Of a DNA stretch of 33,135 nt, positions 25,432 to 32,644 are shown one piece after another. Each line of letters begins with the position of its first letter. The stretch's first letter is position 1. The notes beneath the pieces are model-generated. The model made no database searches, was not told where the DNA came from, and saw only the letters and a program-made list of their open reading frames with translations. A program made the translations under genes and the position numbers. Origin of the DNA: Actinomycetota bacterium (GTDB taxonomy: Bacteria > Actinomycetota > Actinomycetes > S36-B12 > UBA5976); contig JAPLBY010000002.1 of the NCBI GenBank assembly GCA_026392515.1, forward strand, positions 1 through 33,135, given 5' to 3'.

Positions 25432-25898
25432 GAGCTCAATTCCATGCTGGTTCGGCCAATCCGAAGCTGCGTCCCCGGCCGAAAAACAGTAGGCGTTGTA
25501 ACGCGAGTGCGATCAATCCAAGTTCCATTTGTTGAACCGAGATCTTCAACCATCCAATGGTTGCCATTTGGAGTTAAGCGTGCATGATGCGTACTGACGA
25601 AGTCGTCATCCAAAACGATTGTGGCATCAGGTGCCCGACCAATAATGATTGGTGATGAACCTAATGGAACTGCAGTTCCAGTAAGTGCACCTTCAACGAT
25701 TACCAGTTGAGTTGATGTCTTGCGGGCACGAAGTGTTGGCCTAGGACTTGGTCGCTTGCCAGAACGTGCTGGAGTTAGTGGCTTTGCATCACGAGGTGCT
25801 TGCAGATCTCTTCGCAAAACCGAAACCACGGTAAGCACAAACCACCAAAGTGCGATTAGAAAACCAATTCGTAAAATGCTGAGCAGTAGTTCAGACAT
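25428..25898 (-). CDS. fhaB: FHA-domain protein FhaB (FipA)
   Basis: Phosphothreonine-binding adaptor of the PknB pathway; in mycobacteria it bridges division proteins. It has 156 residues: an N-terminal membrane helix (about 5-27), a basic, proline-rich linker (30-60), then an FHA domain (about 64-154) with conserved Gly87-Arg88, Ser102, His105 and the STNGTW loop at 122-127. The phosphopeptide-binding residues are intact. ATG 25898 follows the fhaA stop by seven bases, and its stop overlaps the pstP start. Confidence 0.94.
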   Translation of the reverse strand: MSELLLSILRIGFLIALWWFVLTVVSVLRRDLQAPRDAKPLTPARSGKRPSPRPTLRARKTSTQLVIVEGALTGTAVPLGSSPIIIGRAPDATIVLDDDFVSTHHARLTPNGNHWMVEDLGSTNGTWIDRTRVTTPTVFRPGTQLRIGRTSMELSS

Positions 25899-25905
25899 TG
25901 TCAGC

Positions 25906-26628
25906 TCACTTACTCATGTATGTCAGAGTAATGTTTCCAACTTTGATAATTGAACCGTCACGAAGTATTGACTCAGTGGCTCGCGCACCATCGACCACAG
26001 TTCCATTTGTCGAGCCAAGGTCGCGAATGAAAACTTCTGAACCCAATACGATCTCGCAGTGCAAGCGACTGACACTTGTGTCATCGATTTGAATATCTGC
26101 TTCGACGCCACGTCCGATGTTTGTAACTGATTTAGTGATTTTAAATTCTTCACCAGTTATAGATGTTAGATATGGAGTTGCTTCTGGAGTGAAAGAAGTT
26201 AGGGGAACTTGTGGTGTGACATCCTGCGCGACCAAGGATGCTGCGATTACATCGGCTGGTCGCTTTGCGGCAGTGCTGCGAATTCGAAACACACCTGTTT
26301 CCAACTCGGGATCAAGATCAAAGCTAATGTGAGCCGAATCAACTGTGGTGTATCGCTGCTCACTTGAATAGGCATCTGCCAAAGCCCCCAGTTCAACGCT
26401 CAGTGTTTCAAAGTAGGTTTCTAGGCGTTCGTGATCTACTGAGCCAAGTTCAATAATGAAAATGTTAGGTACAACGGTCTGCCCGGTTATGGTGTCTGCC
26501 CGGTTATCGATTTCCTGTTGCAAAGCTGCACCAAGTTCAACTGGCTGAACCTCAGATTTAAAGGCCTTGGAAAATGAGCCATTTACGATTCGGTCTAGGC
26601 GCTGTTCCAGGTTGTCGAGCAAACCCAT
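25906..26628 (-). CDS. fhaA: FhaA: DUF3662 plus FHA domain protein
   Basis: Cytosolic adaptor of the PknB pathway; mycobacterial FhaA binds the phosphorylated MurJ-linked pseudokinase. From ATG 26628 it has 240 residues: DUF3662 (about 1-115, starting MGLLDNLEQRLDRIVNGSFSK), a short linker, then an FHA domain (about 158-236) with Gly172-Arg173, Ser187, His190 and the STNGT loop at 206-210. The long disordered linker of mycobacterial FhaA is almost absent. The frame is open 19 codons further up, but ATG 26628 has a strong AAGGAG and matches family starts. It is the first gene of the cluster. A 14-base direct repeat lies within DUF3662. Confidence 0.94.
   Translation of the reverse strand: MGLLDNLEQRLDRIVNGSFSKAFKSEVQPVELGAALQQEIDNRADTITGQTVVPNIFIIELGSVDHERLETYFETLSVELGALADAYSSEQRYTTVDSAHISFDLDPELETGVFRIRSTAAKRPADVIAASLVAQDVTPQVPLTSFTPEATPYLTSITGEEFKITKSVTNIGRGVEADIQIDDTSVSRLHCEIVLGSEVFIRDLGSTNGTVVDGARATESILRDGSIIKVGNITLTYMSK
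26477..26507. repeat. 14-base direct repeat inside fhaA
   Basis: GTCTGCCCGGTTAT at 26477-26490 recurs at 26494-26507, a period of 17 bases, so the two copies are read in different frames within the DUF3662 coding sequence. The protein still reads as normal family sequence. Confidence 0.8.
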
Positions 26629-26765
26629 TTGGACTCCTTGGTTAGGCGCAAACTGCGAAAATTCACAATTACTGGCAGGCTTCAATTCTACTTGCCAGGC
26701 AGAAACCCCTGCTATTTAAGCAATTTGTTAACTTTTTGGACATGTTCGCTTTGGGTTTACTGGCT

Positions 26766-26771
26766 TAGGCT
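26766..26771 (+). promoter_or_regulatory. -10 element of a leaderless promoter for the EEP-family gene
   Basis: TAGGCT, then six bases, then ATG 26778. The 149 bases between the two start codons also hold the divergent fhaA promoter, for which I cannot pick a clear -10. Confidence 0.5.
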
Positions 26772-26777
26772 TGGTCA

Positions 26778-27959
26778 ATGGGGAAAAACGAGGAAAACCG
26801 CGGTAGACGGCGTGCACCTAAACCCCCAGATCACTCTGTGTTTAAGGATTTTCGCCAGAGTAAGTTGATGGCGATTCCAATCTTCCTAGTTGTAACTGCC
26901 CTTGTTGTAGTTCCAGCAGCTTCAAACTGGAGTCCGCAAACTAGCAGTGCAGCGCCAACTGTTAGTGCAGCGCCAACTTTAGTTGTGACTGAGCCTTCAG
27001 TCTCGCCGACGATCCTGCCGATTCCGAATTTAACTTTTGCGTCTTTCAACATTGCTAAACCAAACAACACGGCGGTGCCAGCTTGGAAAAAGCGTCGAGA
27101 AGCAATTGGTAAGACGATCAATGAATCTAATTCGGATGTAATTGGCCTTCAAGAAGCAACTGCAATTGGAGTTGTTGGTGAGGGTGGTGCTCGAATGACT
27201 CACTGGGAGGACATTCAGGCTATGTCCGTGGCAGGCGGATACGTTTCAACTACTGCCGAAGTTGATAACTGTGCGTCGAATAGTTGTATTCACTCTGCAC
27301 ATATTCTTTACAAAACTGACAAAGTTAAACAGCTTGATCTGCCAGAGGGAATTCCATCGGCTGGCCAGGGCCGGTTAACTGACATTGCTGACGGTCTTAG
27401 CTATGCCAAGAAGCGGGAATTTAGTTGGGCCTACCTAGAAGGCTTAAACGGAACTGGAACTTTCTTAGCAGTGAGTGTGCATCTGAACAATGAAACAAAT
27501 GCTCGGGGTAAAAAGGATCGCGAATTAGTCGGAAATGCCTTCACTAAGTGGGCAGAGGATTTGAATAAAGCAAGTGGCCTAGAAGGCGTTCCAATGATTC
27601 TGATGGGTGACTTCAACTCTTATGACAATCGGGAACCAAAAGGCATGCTTTATGAGTTAAAGGAAGATGGTTGGTTAGATTCCTTCGAAGCTCCAACAAA
27701 TGAATACAAATTCTTTGGCGATGCCTATACGACTTCGTACACCAAGAGCAACCGATCAGGTTGGCCTAAGCGTCCAATCACTTCGAGTGATCCGGTACGC
27801 ATTGATTACGTAATGTACAAAAGTGATCGCTTGCATGCAGATGCATACCAAGTTGCGTTAAGACTTAATGAAGATGGCACTTTTGATAACAACTATCGCG
27901 GATCAGACCACATGATGGTACAAGCCATCATCAGATTCGATCCAGTACCAACGCCTTAA
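26778..27959 (+). CDS. Exported endonuclease/exonuclease/phosphatase (EEP) family protein
   Basis: Protein of 393 residues. A charged N-terminus is followed by one membrane helix (about 31-48, MAIPIFLVVTALVVVPAAS), a Ser/Ala/Pro/Thr linker with an in-frame repeat of SAAPTV, then an EEP domain from about residue 85. Catalytic motifs are visible: SFNI, GLQEA (metal Glu), SVHLN, GDFNSYDN, RIDYVMY and SDHMMVQA. The domain should lie outside the membrane, anchored or released, so a nuclease, phosphodiesterase or phospholipase-like role on external substrates is possible; the substrate is unknown. Its stop overlaps the next convergent gene by four bases. Confidence 0.88.
   Translation: MGKNEENRGRRRAPKPPDHSVFKDFRQSKLMAIPIFLVVTALVVVPAASNWSPQTSSAAPTVSAAPTLVVTEPSVSPTILPIPNLTFASFNIAKPNNTAVPAWKKRREAIGKTINESNSDVIGLQEATAIGVVGEGGARMTHWEDIQAMSVAGGYVSTTAEVDNCASNSCIHSAHILYKTDKVKQLDLPEGIPSAGQGRLTDIADGLSYAKKREFSWAYLEGLNGTGTFLAVSVHLNNETNARGKKDRELVGNAFTKWAEDLNKASGLEGVPMILMGDFNSYDNREPKGMLYELKEDGWLDSFEAPTNEYKFFGDAYTTSYTKSNRSGWPKRPITSSDPVRIDYVMYKSDRLHADAYQVALRLNEDGTFDNNYRGSDHMMVQAIIRFDPVPTP
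26946..26978. repeat. 15-base direct repeat coding the SAAPT linker repeat
   Basis: AGTGCAGCGCCAACT occurs at 26946-26960 and 26964-26978, period 18, in frame within the linker of the EEP protein (SAAPTV then SAAPTL). Confidence 0.85.
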
Positions 27960-28192
27960 GCCACAAACGCTAGAGCAAGTAAGAGGGCTACGAGCACCCC
28001 AACAATTGCCACTCCGACTTTTGTAACTAACACTTTAGAGATCGCTGGTACGTAAGTTGCAATAATCAAGGCGATACCAAACATCCAAAGTGGCGCACCC
28101 TTTTGAAACGAGTTCTGATAGCGCCAATTGATCATGCCTAGAGCAAATAGTAGGTAACCGGCCCAACGCATATTTAAAATTATTGTTTCCAC
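27956..28192 (-). CDS. Small hydrophobic membrane protein of unknown function
   Basis: Protein of 78 residues with two to three hydrophobic segments: MRWAGYLLFALGMINW near the start, PLWMFGIALIIATYVPAI in the middle and a long helix at the end (VGVAIVGVLVALLLALAFVA). I do not recognise a family. Support for a real gene: GTG 28192 is preceded by TACGGT at exactly six bases, the leaderless promoter geometry of this genome; it fills the gap between neighbours; and its stop overlaps that of the convergent EEP gene by four bases (TTAA), the same junction type seen twice more in the window. Confidence 0.7.
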   Translation of the reverse strand: METIILNMRWAGYLLFALGMINWRYQNSFQKGAPLWMFGIALIIATYVPAISKVLVTKVGVAIVGVLVALLLALAFVA

Positions 28193-28198
28193 TTGTTA

Positions 28199-28204
28199 AC
28201 CGTA
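28199..28204 (-). promoter_or_regulatory. -10 element of a leaderless promoter for the small membrane protein
   Basis: TACGGT on the minus strand, six bases before GTG 28192, in the 90-base region divergent from the glutathione peroxidase gene. Confidence 0.45.
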
Positions 28205-28270
28205 TCGGGGAAGGTTTGTCATGTTTGCTTAAACACCCAATCAATAGTTGCTAGAAGAGCAGAAGCAGGG

Positions 28271-28276
28271 GATTAT
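28271..28276 (+). promoter_or_regulatory. Possible -10 element for glutathione peroxidase
   Basis: GATTAT, six bases before ATG 28283. It has the leaderless spacing and A2/T6 but lacks the first T. GGGGAT between it and the ATG could alternatively be read as a weak ribosome-binding site. Confidence 0.3.
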
Positions 28277-28282
28277 GGGGAT

Positions 28283-28774
28283 ATGACTACAGCATCAAAC
28301 ATTTATGACTTGTCGTTTACAAATAACCGCGGTGAATCAGTTTCACTATCTGACTATTCCGGCAAGCCAATCTTGGTCGTCAACACTGCAAGCAAGTGTG
28401 GCTTCACGCCACAGTATGAAGGTTTGCAAAAGCTGCACGAAGAATTCAGATCCCAAGGCCTGATTGTTCTGGGATTCCCATGTGACCAATTCGCCCACCA
28501 AGAGCCAGGCGATGATGTGCAAATCGATGAATTCTGCAAAGTTAACTATGGCGTCGATTTTGCGTTGTCACAGAAAGTCAACGTAAATGGTAAAGATGCC
28601 CACCCAGTTTTCCAATTCCTTAAGAGTCGTTCCAAAGGTTTACTTGGCGGCGCAGTTAAATGGAATTTCACAAAATTTCTGATTGCGCCAGATGGCGAAT
28701 CAATCAAGCGCTATGCCCCAAGTACCGCCCCGGAAGATATTCGTTCGGACATTGAGGCATTGTTACCTAAGTAG
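28283..28774 (+). CDS. Glutathione peroxidase family (Cys-type, probably thioredoxin-dependent)
   Basis: Reduces peroxides; 163 residues from ATG 28283. Peroxidatic Cys39 is in NTASKCGFTPQYEGL, and the tetrad partners are Gln73 (HQEPG) and Trp127-Asn128 (KWNFTKFLI). FPCDQF is also typical. The nucleophile is cysteine, not selenocysteine. Such bacterial enzymes usually take electrons from thioredoxin, and actinobacteria generally lack glutathione, so the family name should not be read as the reductant. The frame is open 30 codons upstream, but that part has no family similarity and ATG 28283 gives the standard start. Confidence 0.94.
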   Translation: MTTASNIYDLSFTNNRGESVSLSDYSGKPILVVNTASKCGFTPQYEGLQKLHEEFRSQGLIVLGFPCDQFAHQEPGDDVQIDEFCKVNYGVDFALSQKVNVNGKDAHPVFQFLKSRSKGLLGGAVKWNFTKFLIAPDGESIKRYAPSTAPEDIRSDIEALLPK

Positions 28775-28785
28775 TTACTCGGCTT

Positions 28786-28791
28786 TACGCT
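28786..28791 (+). promoter_or_regulatory. -10 element of a leaderless promoter for the phosphomutase gene
   Basis: TACGCT, then six bases, then GTG 28798. Confidence 0.5.
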
Positions 28792-28797
28792 AGATCA

Positions 28798-30498
28798 GTG
28801 AGTATCGATAGCGAGCTGAAGCAGCAGGCTCTGAATTGGATCGAACAAGATCCAGATCAAGTAACTAAAGCGCAACTCACAGATCTTCTTGAGTCCGCTC
28901 AAACAGATAGTGCCGCTCACGCAGAATTGCAAGATGCCTTCTTAGCTCCGCTTGAATTTGGCACTGCTGGTTTACGTGGCGCATTGGGCGCGGGTCCGAA
29001 TCGGATGAATCGCGTCACTGTTTTGCAAGCTGCCTCGGGTCTGGCTCAGTACTTAGTGCAACAAAGCTTTGTGGGAAGAAAAGTTGTTATTGGCTTTGAT
29101 GCTCGATACAACAGTGATGTTTTTGCACAAGACACAGCAGGCGTAATGTCAGGTGCTGGCCTTGAACCAATTGTTTTTTCGCACGTAGTACCGACACCCG
29201 TTTTAGCTTTCGCAATTCGCCACCTGGGTGCATGTGCGGGTGTCATGGTCACTGCAAGTCATAACCCGCCACAAGACAACGGATACAAAGTCTATTTAGG
29301 TGATGGTCGCCAAATCGTTTCACCAGTTGATGAACAGATTTCAAAGTTAATCATGACTGTTGCAGATGTTAGAGAAATTGTTCAAGGTAGTGCAGGAACA
29401 ATTGTTAGCGATGAAGTTGTAAACACTTACACATCACTAACTTCGCAATTAATTACGTCCGGGCCAACAACAGAAGCTCAACGCAAAGCTGTAACTTCGG
29501 TCTATACAGCTATGCATGGTGTTGGCTGGAAAACTTTGCAATCTGCGTTTGATGCATCAGGATTCGCTGAACCGATTGCAGCACCAGAACAGCGTGATCC
29601 CGATCCAGCGTTTCCAACCGTGGCATTTCCTAATCCAGAGGAACAGGGTGCACTCGACATTGCAATTGCGCTAGCTAAGAAGAATTCAGTCGACGTACTG
29701 TTAGCAAATGATCCAGACGCAGATCGCTTTGCGGCTGCTGCCTCTAATTCGACTGGAGACTGGGTCACCCTTCGCGGCGATCAAATTGGCAGCCTGCTTG
29801 GCTGGTGGATGATTGAGCGAGCAAAGCTATCTGGTTCAAAGCTTTCTGGAACTTTTGCAAACTCAATTGTGTCTTCGATGATGCTGGAGTCGATTGCCAA
29901 ATCTGCTGGTCTTCCATATGAATCAACACTCACTGGATTCAAATGGGTGTCGCGTGTTGATAACTTAGCCTTCGGTTACGAAGAAGCTTTGGGTTATTGC
30001 GTGGATCCAAATAATGTAAGCGACAAAGATGGCATCTCAGCAGCTGCGATGTTTATGGAAATGCTGGCTCACTTAAAGAGTCAAGGTAAAACCATTTGGC
30101 AAGTACTCGATGAGTTGGCATTGGCACATGGCCTACATGCAACTGATCAAGTTTCGGTGCGAGTAACTAGCAGTGACCAAGTTGATCTGACAATGGCTGG
30201 CATCCGAAACACACCACCAACAAAATTTGGCGGCCTGCAAGTCAGCAGCATTGATGATCTAGCCATTGGTTTAGGTGAATTGCCAAAGACAGATGCAGTG
30301 ATTATTCACTTAGCCGGTAACGATCAAATCCAAAAGGCCCGAGTGATAGTTCGGCCCAGTGGAACTGAACCAAAGATTAAGTGCTACTTAGAAGTCGTAG
30401 TTCGCGGTGAAGATTTAGTAATTGCGCAGCAAACCGCCGATAATGAATTGAAGAGTTTGGCAGCAGATGCCAGACCGCTACTAGGTGGAGGCAACTGA
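28798..30498 (+). CDS. Alpha-D-phosphohexomutase family enzyme (phosphomannomutase/phosphoglucomutase, possibly phosphopentomutase)
   Basis: Moves phosphate between sugar carbons; 566 residues. Motifs in order: FGTAGLRG (about 54-61), the catalytic serine loop TASHNPPQDNGYKVY with Ser154, metal loop DPDADR (305-310), the sugar-binding FGYEEALGYCV, and the phosphate-binding RPSGTEPKIKCY near the end. All are intact. It belongs to the PGM2/PmmB branch. Because it sits one base from deoC and near add and deoA, conversion of (deoxy)ribose 1-phosphate to the 5-phosphate is a sensible role; PGM2 in animals is a phosphopentomutase. The specificity is inferred from context. GTG 28798 has TACGCT six bases upstream. 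Confidence 0.92.
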   Translation: MSIDSELKQQALNWIEQDPDQVTKAQLTDLLESAQTDSAAHAELQDAFLAPLEFGTAGLRGALGAGPNRMNRVTVLQAASGLAQYLVQQSFVGRKVVIGFDARYNSDVFAQDTAGVMSGAGLEPIVFSHVVPTPVLAFAIRHLGACAGVMVTASHNPPQDNGYKVYLGDGRQIVSPVDEQISKLIMTVADVREIVQGSAGTIVSDEVVNTYTSLTSQLITSGPTTEAQRKAVTSVYTAMHGVGWKTLQSAFDASGFAEPIAAPEQRDPDPAFPTVAFPNPEEQGALDIAIALAKKNSVDVLLANDPDADRFAAAASNSTGDWVTLRGDQIGSLLGWWMIERAKLSGSKLSGTFANSIVSSMMLESIAKSAGLPYESTLTGFKWVSRVDNLAFGYEEALGYCVDPNNVSDKDGISAAAMFMEMLAHLKSQGKTIWQVLDELALAHGLHATDQVSVRVTSSDQVDLTMAGIRNTPPTKFGGLQVSSIDDLAIGLGELPKTDAVIIHLAGNDQIQKARVIVRPSGTEPKIKCYLEVVVRGEDLVIAQQTADNELKSLAADARPLLGGGN

Positions 30499-31169
30499 TG
30501 GATCGCAATCAATTAGCCAAGATGATCGATCACACCTTGCTCAAGCCAGAGGCCACTAATGCAGACGTAATTGCGCTGTGTGCTGAAGCGGCTGAACTTG
30601 GCACTTTTTCAGTTTGTGTTTCACCAACTTTTGTATCGCTGGCTGCGGCCAATGTTTCTAACGGCGTGAAGGTTGCTACCGTTTGCGGTTTTCCTAGTGG
30701 CAAGCACGAGGCCGAGATCAAAGCTGCCGAAGCAAAACTCTCAGTTTCGCAAGGCGCACATGAAGTCGACATGGTTATCGACGTTGGCCGAGCCATCATG
30801 GGGGATTGGGACTATCTAGAGAGTGAAGTTTCCGCAGTCCGCAAAGCCACAGGCAACGCTTTACTAAAAGTGATTTTAGAAACTGCGGCGCTAACCGATG
30901 AGCAGATTGCCAAGGCCTGCCAGCGCTGCGAAAGTGCCGGAGCTGATTTCGTTAAGACTGCTACTGGCTTTCATCCAGCTGGTGGCGCAGATGTGCGCGC
31001 GATCAAGATCATGCATGAAACTGTTGGTGGCCGATTAGGTGTTAAGGCATCTGGTGGGATTCGAGATATTGCGTTTGCGACCGAGTTGATAAACGCGGGA
31101 GCTACTCGTCTAGGGCTTTCTAGTTCTCGCGCAATCCTTGATGGCGTTGCTGCAACCGGAAGTTACTAA
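30498..31169 (+). CDS. deoC: Deoxyribose-phosphate aldolase
   Basis: Splits 2-deoxyribose 5-phosphate into glyceraldehyde 3-phosphate and acetaldehyde; 223 residues. Schiff-base Lys153 is in [15 protein letters not shown], with Asp91 ([10 protein letters not shown]) and Lys183 ([10 protein letters not shown]) completing the site. The N-terminal [11 protein letters not shown] is standard. ATG 30498 shares one base with the stop of the mutase gene (TGATG) and has GGAGG six bases upstream, so translation is coupled. Its stop overlaps the convergent add stop by four bases. Confidence 0.97.
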   Translation: MDRNQLAKMIDHTLLKPEATNADVIALCAEAAELGTFSVCVSPTFVSLAAANVSNGVKVATVCGFPSGKHEAEIKAAEAKLSVSQGAHEVDMVIDVGRAIMGDWDYLESEVSAVRKATGNALLKVILETAALTDEQIAKACQRCESAGADFVKTATGFHPAGGADVRAIKIMHETVGGRLGVKASGGIRDIAFATELINAGATRLGLSSSRAILDGVAATGSY

Positions 31170-32254
31170 GAACCAACCTGTTCGCGAAGTCTGGCGTAGC
31201 CAGGCTTGATGATGTGATTAATGATGTCCAAACGTTGATCAAACGGTAAGAACGAACTCTTCATACCGTTGACCGTCAACCATTCCAGATCCCGCAGTGA
31301 ATAATCGAATGCCTCAACCAGCGATGTCATTTCAGCAGACATGGAAGTGTCTGACATCAAACGATTGTCAGTATTCAAAGTCACTCGGAAATTCAATTTT
31401 CGAAGTAAACCAATTGGGTGTTCAGCAATGCTGGCAGCGGCGCCAGTATCAACATTGGATTTAGGACATAGTTCCAACGGAATTCGACGGTCACGCACAT
31501 AAGCAGCTAAGTCGCCAAGTGTTACGGTGCCATCAGGATTAACAGTCACATCGTCAATGATTCGAACTCCGTGACCAAGACGTTCAGTGCCACAGAATTG
31601 AATTGCTTCCCAAATGCTTTTCAATCCAAAAGCTTCGCCAGCGTGAATTGTGAAGTGCGCATTATTGCGCTGTAGGTATTGGAAGGCTTCGATGTGTTCT
31701 GTCGGAGGATAGCCAGCTTCTTTACCCGCAATGTCGAAACCAACAACACCACGATCGCGATACTCAACAACAAGCTTTGCAATTTCTAGTGACACATCAG
31801 CCATGCGCATTGCAGTTAACAGTGCAACAACTCGAATTGTTTTGCCTGCTGCTTTTGCCGCGGCTTCACCTTGAGCAAAACCAAGTAACACGTTGTCGAT
31901 AACTTCACGGTAGCTCAAACCTTTTGCAGTATGTAGTTCTGGCGCAAATCTAATTTCGGCATAGACCACACCATCTTCAGCTAGGTCTTGAGCGCATTCA
32001 CTCGCCACACGTTTTAACGCATCTGGGGTTTGCATGACACCGACTGTGTGCGCAAAAGTCTCTAAGTATATTTCCAGTGAGCCCTGCACCGCAGTGTGAA
32101 ACCAATTGCCAAGTTGCTCTTCATTGTCAAAGGGAAGTGCGGTGTAGTTATGAAGTTGGGCAAGTTCCAAAATTGTTTTGACGCGCAAGCCGCCATCTAA
32201 GTGATCATGCAAGACCACTTTTGGAACGGCTTTGATTACTGCTGGTGAAATCAT
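31166..32254 (-). CDS. add: Adenosine deaminase
   Basis: Converts adenosine or deoxyadenosine to inosine forms; 362 residues. Zinc and catalytic motifs: [10 protein letters not shown] with His16/His18, TIHAGEAFG (His and Glu), LGHGVRI, and [13 protein letters not shown]. This TDNRLMS form is common in actinobacterial enzymes where others read TDDP. ATG 32254 overlaps the stop of the cupin gene as ATGA. It is part of the nucleoside-salvage block with deoA on the same strand. Confidence 0.96.
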   Translation of the reverse strand: MISPAVIKAVPKVVLHDHLDGGLRVKTILELAQLHNYTALPFDNEEQLGNWFHTAVQGSLEIYLETFAHTVGVMQTPDALKRVASECAQDLAEDGVVYAEIRFAPELHTAKGLSYREVIDNVLLGFAQGEAAAKAAGKTIRVVALLTAMRMADVSLEIAKLVVEYRDRGVVGFDIAGKEAGYPPTEHIEAFQYLQRNNAHFTIHAGEAFGLKSIWEAIQFCGTERLGHGVRIIDDVTVNPDGTVTLGDLAAYVRDRRIPLELCPKSNVDTGAAASIAEHPIGLLRKLNFRVTLNTDNRLMSDTSMSAEMTSLVEAFDYSLRDLEWLTVNGMKSSFLPFDQRLDIINHIIKPGYARLREQVGS

Positions 32255-32607
32255 TCTTCGTCATCTCGATTTGCTAGGTCTGGTGAGAATGCTGGAACAC
32301 AAATAGCCACGTAATGTGCGTCTTCTCGAGTTAGATAGCGCACCTTCTCGCCGGCGCGTGTGATTAATGCCTGGCCAGCGCCGACTGTTGTCGTCTTACC
32401 TTCGTGTTCAACATCAATCGAACCAGTGATGACAATTGTGAATTCATCAAAGGCTGGTGCTTGAGCGGGCTCCGACCAACCAGCCGGTGCATGCATGACT
32501 GCAACGGAAACGTCATTGTCGCCAGTCTTTACTCGACCGATGTACTCTGCAATAGATTTTCCACCGGGAACTGGAATCATGGTTGGTTCGCTAATTAATT
32601 CAGGCAT
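32251..32607 (-). CDS. Small cupin-domain protein
   Basis: Single-domain cupin of 118 residues. The core runs from about 30 to 108: [27 protein letters not shown], then a second half with [18 protein letters not shown] and [10 protein letters not shown]. The first metal motif is atypical: histidines are mostly replaced ([11 protein letters not shown]), so metal binding is doubtful. Coupling to add by an ATGA overlap suggests a role in nucleoside metabolism, perhaps as a sugar or small-molecule binding protein, but no function can be assigned. ATG 32607 has TATTCT six bases upstream. Confidence 0.85.
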   Translation of the reverse strand: MPELISEPTMIPVPGGKSIAEYIGRVKTGDNDVSVAVMHAPAGWSEPAQAPAFDEFTIVITGSIDVEHEGKTTTVGAGQALITRAGEKVRYLTREDAHYVAICVPAFSPDLANRDDEE

Positions 32608-32613
32608 GTAATC

Positions 32614-32619
32614 AGAATA
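32614..32619 (-). promoter_or_regulatory. -10 element of a leaderless promoter for cupin-add
   Basis: TATTCT on the minus strand, six bases before ATG 32607, in the 37-base gap after the deoA stop; the same hexamer precedes the DUF6049 gene. Confidence 0.5.
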
Positions 32620-32644
32620 CTTGGGAAAGTTTTACAAACAAGTT

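Noticed and set aside
28193-28282. N-terminal extension of glutathione peroxidase
   Set aside because: The 30 extra codons lack family similarity and overlap the divergent promoter region of the small membrane protein gene.
28397-28399. Possible selenocysteine in the glutathione peroxidase
   Set aside because: The peroxidatic codon is a normal cysteine codon (TGT), not TGA.
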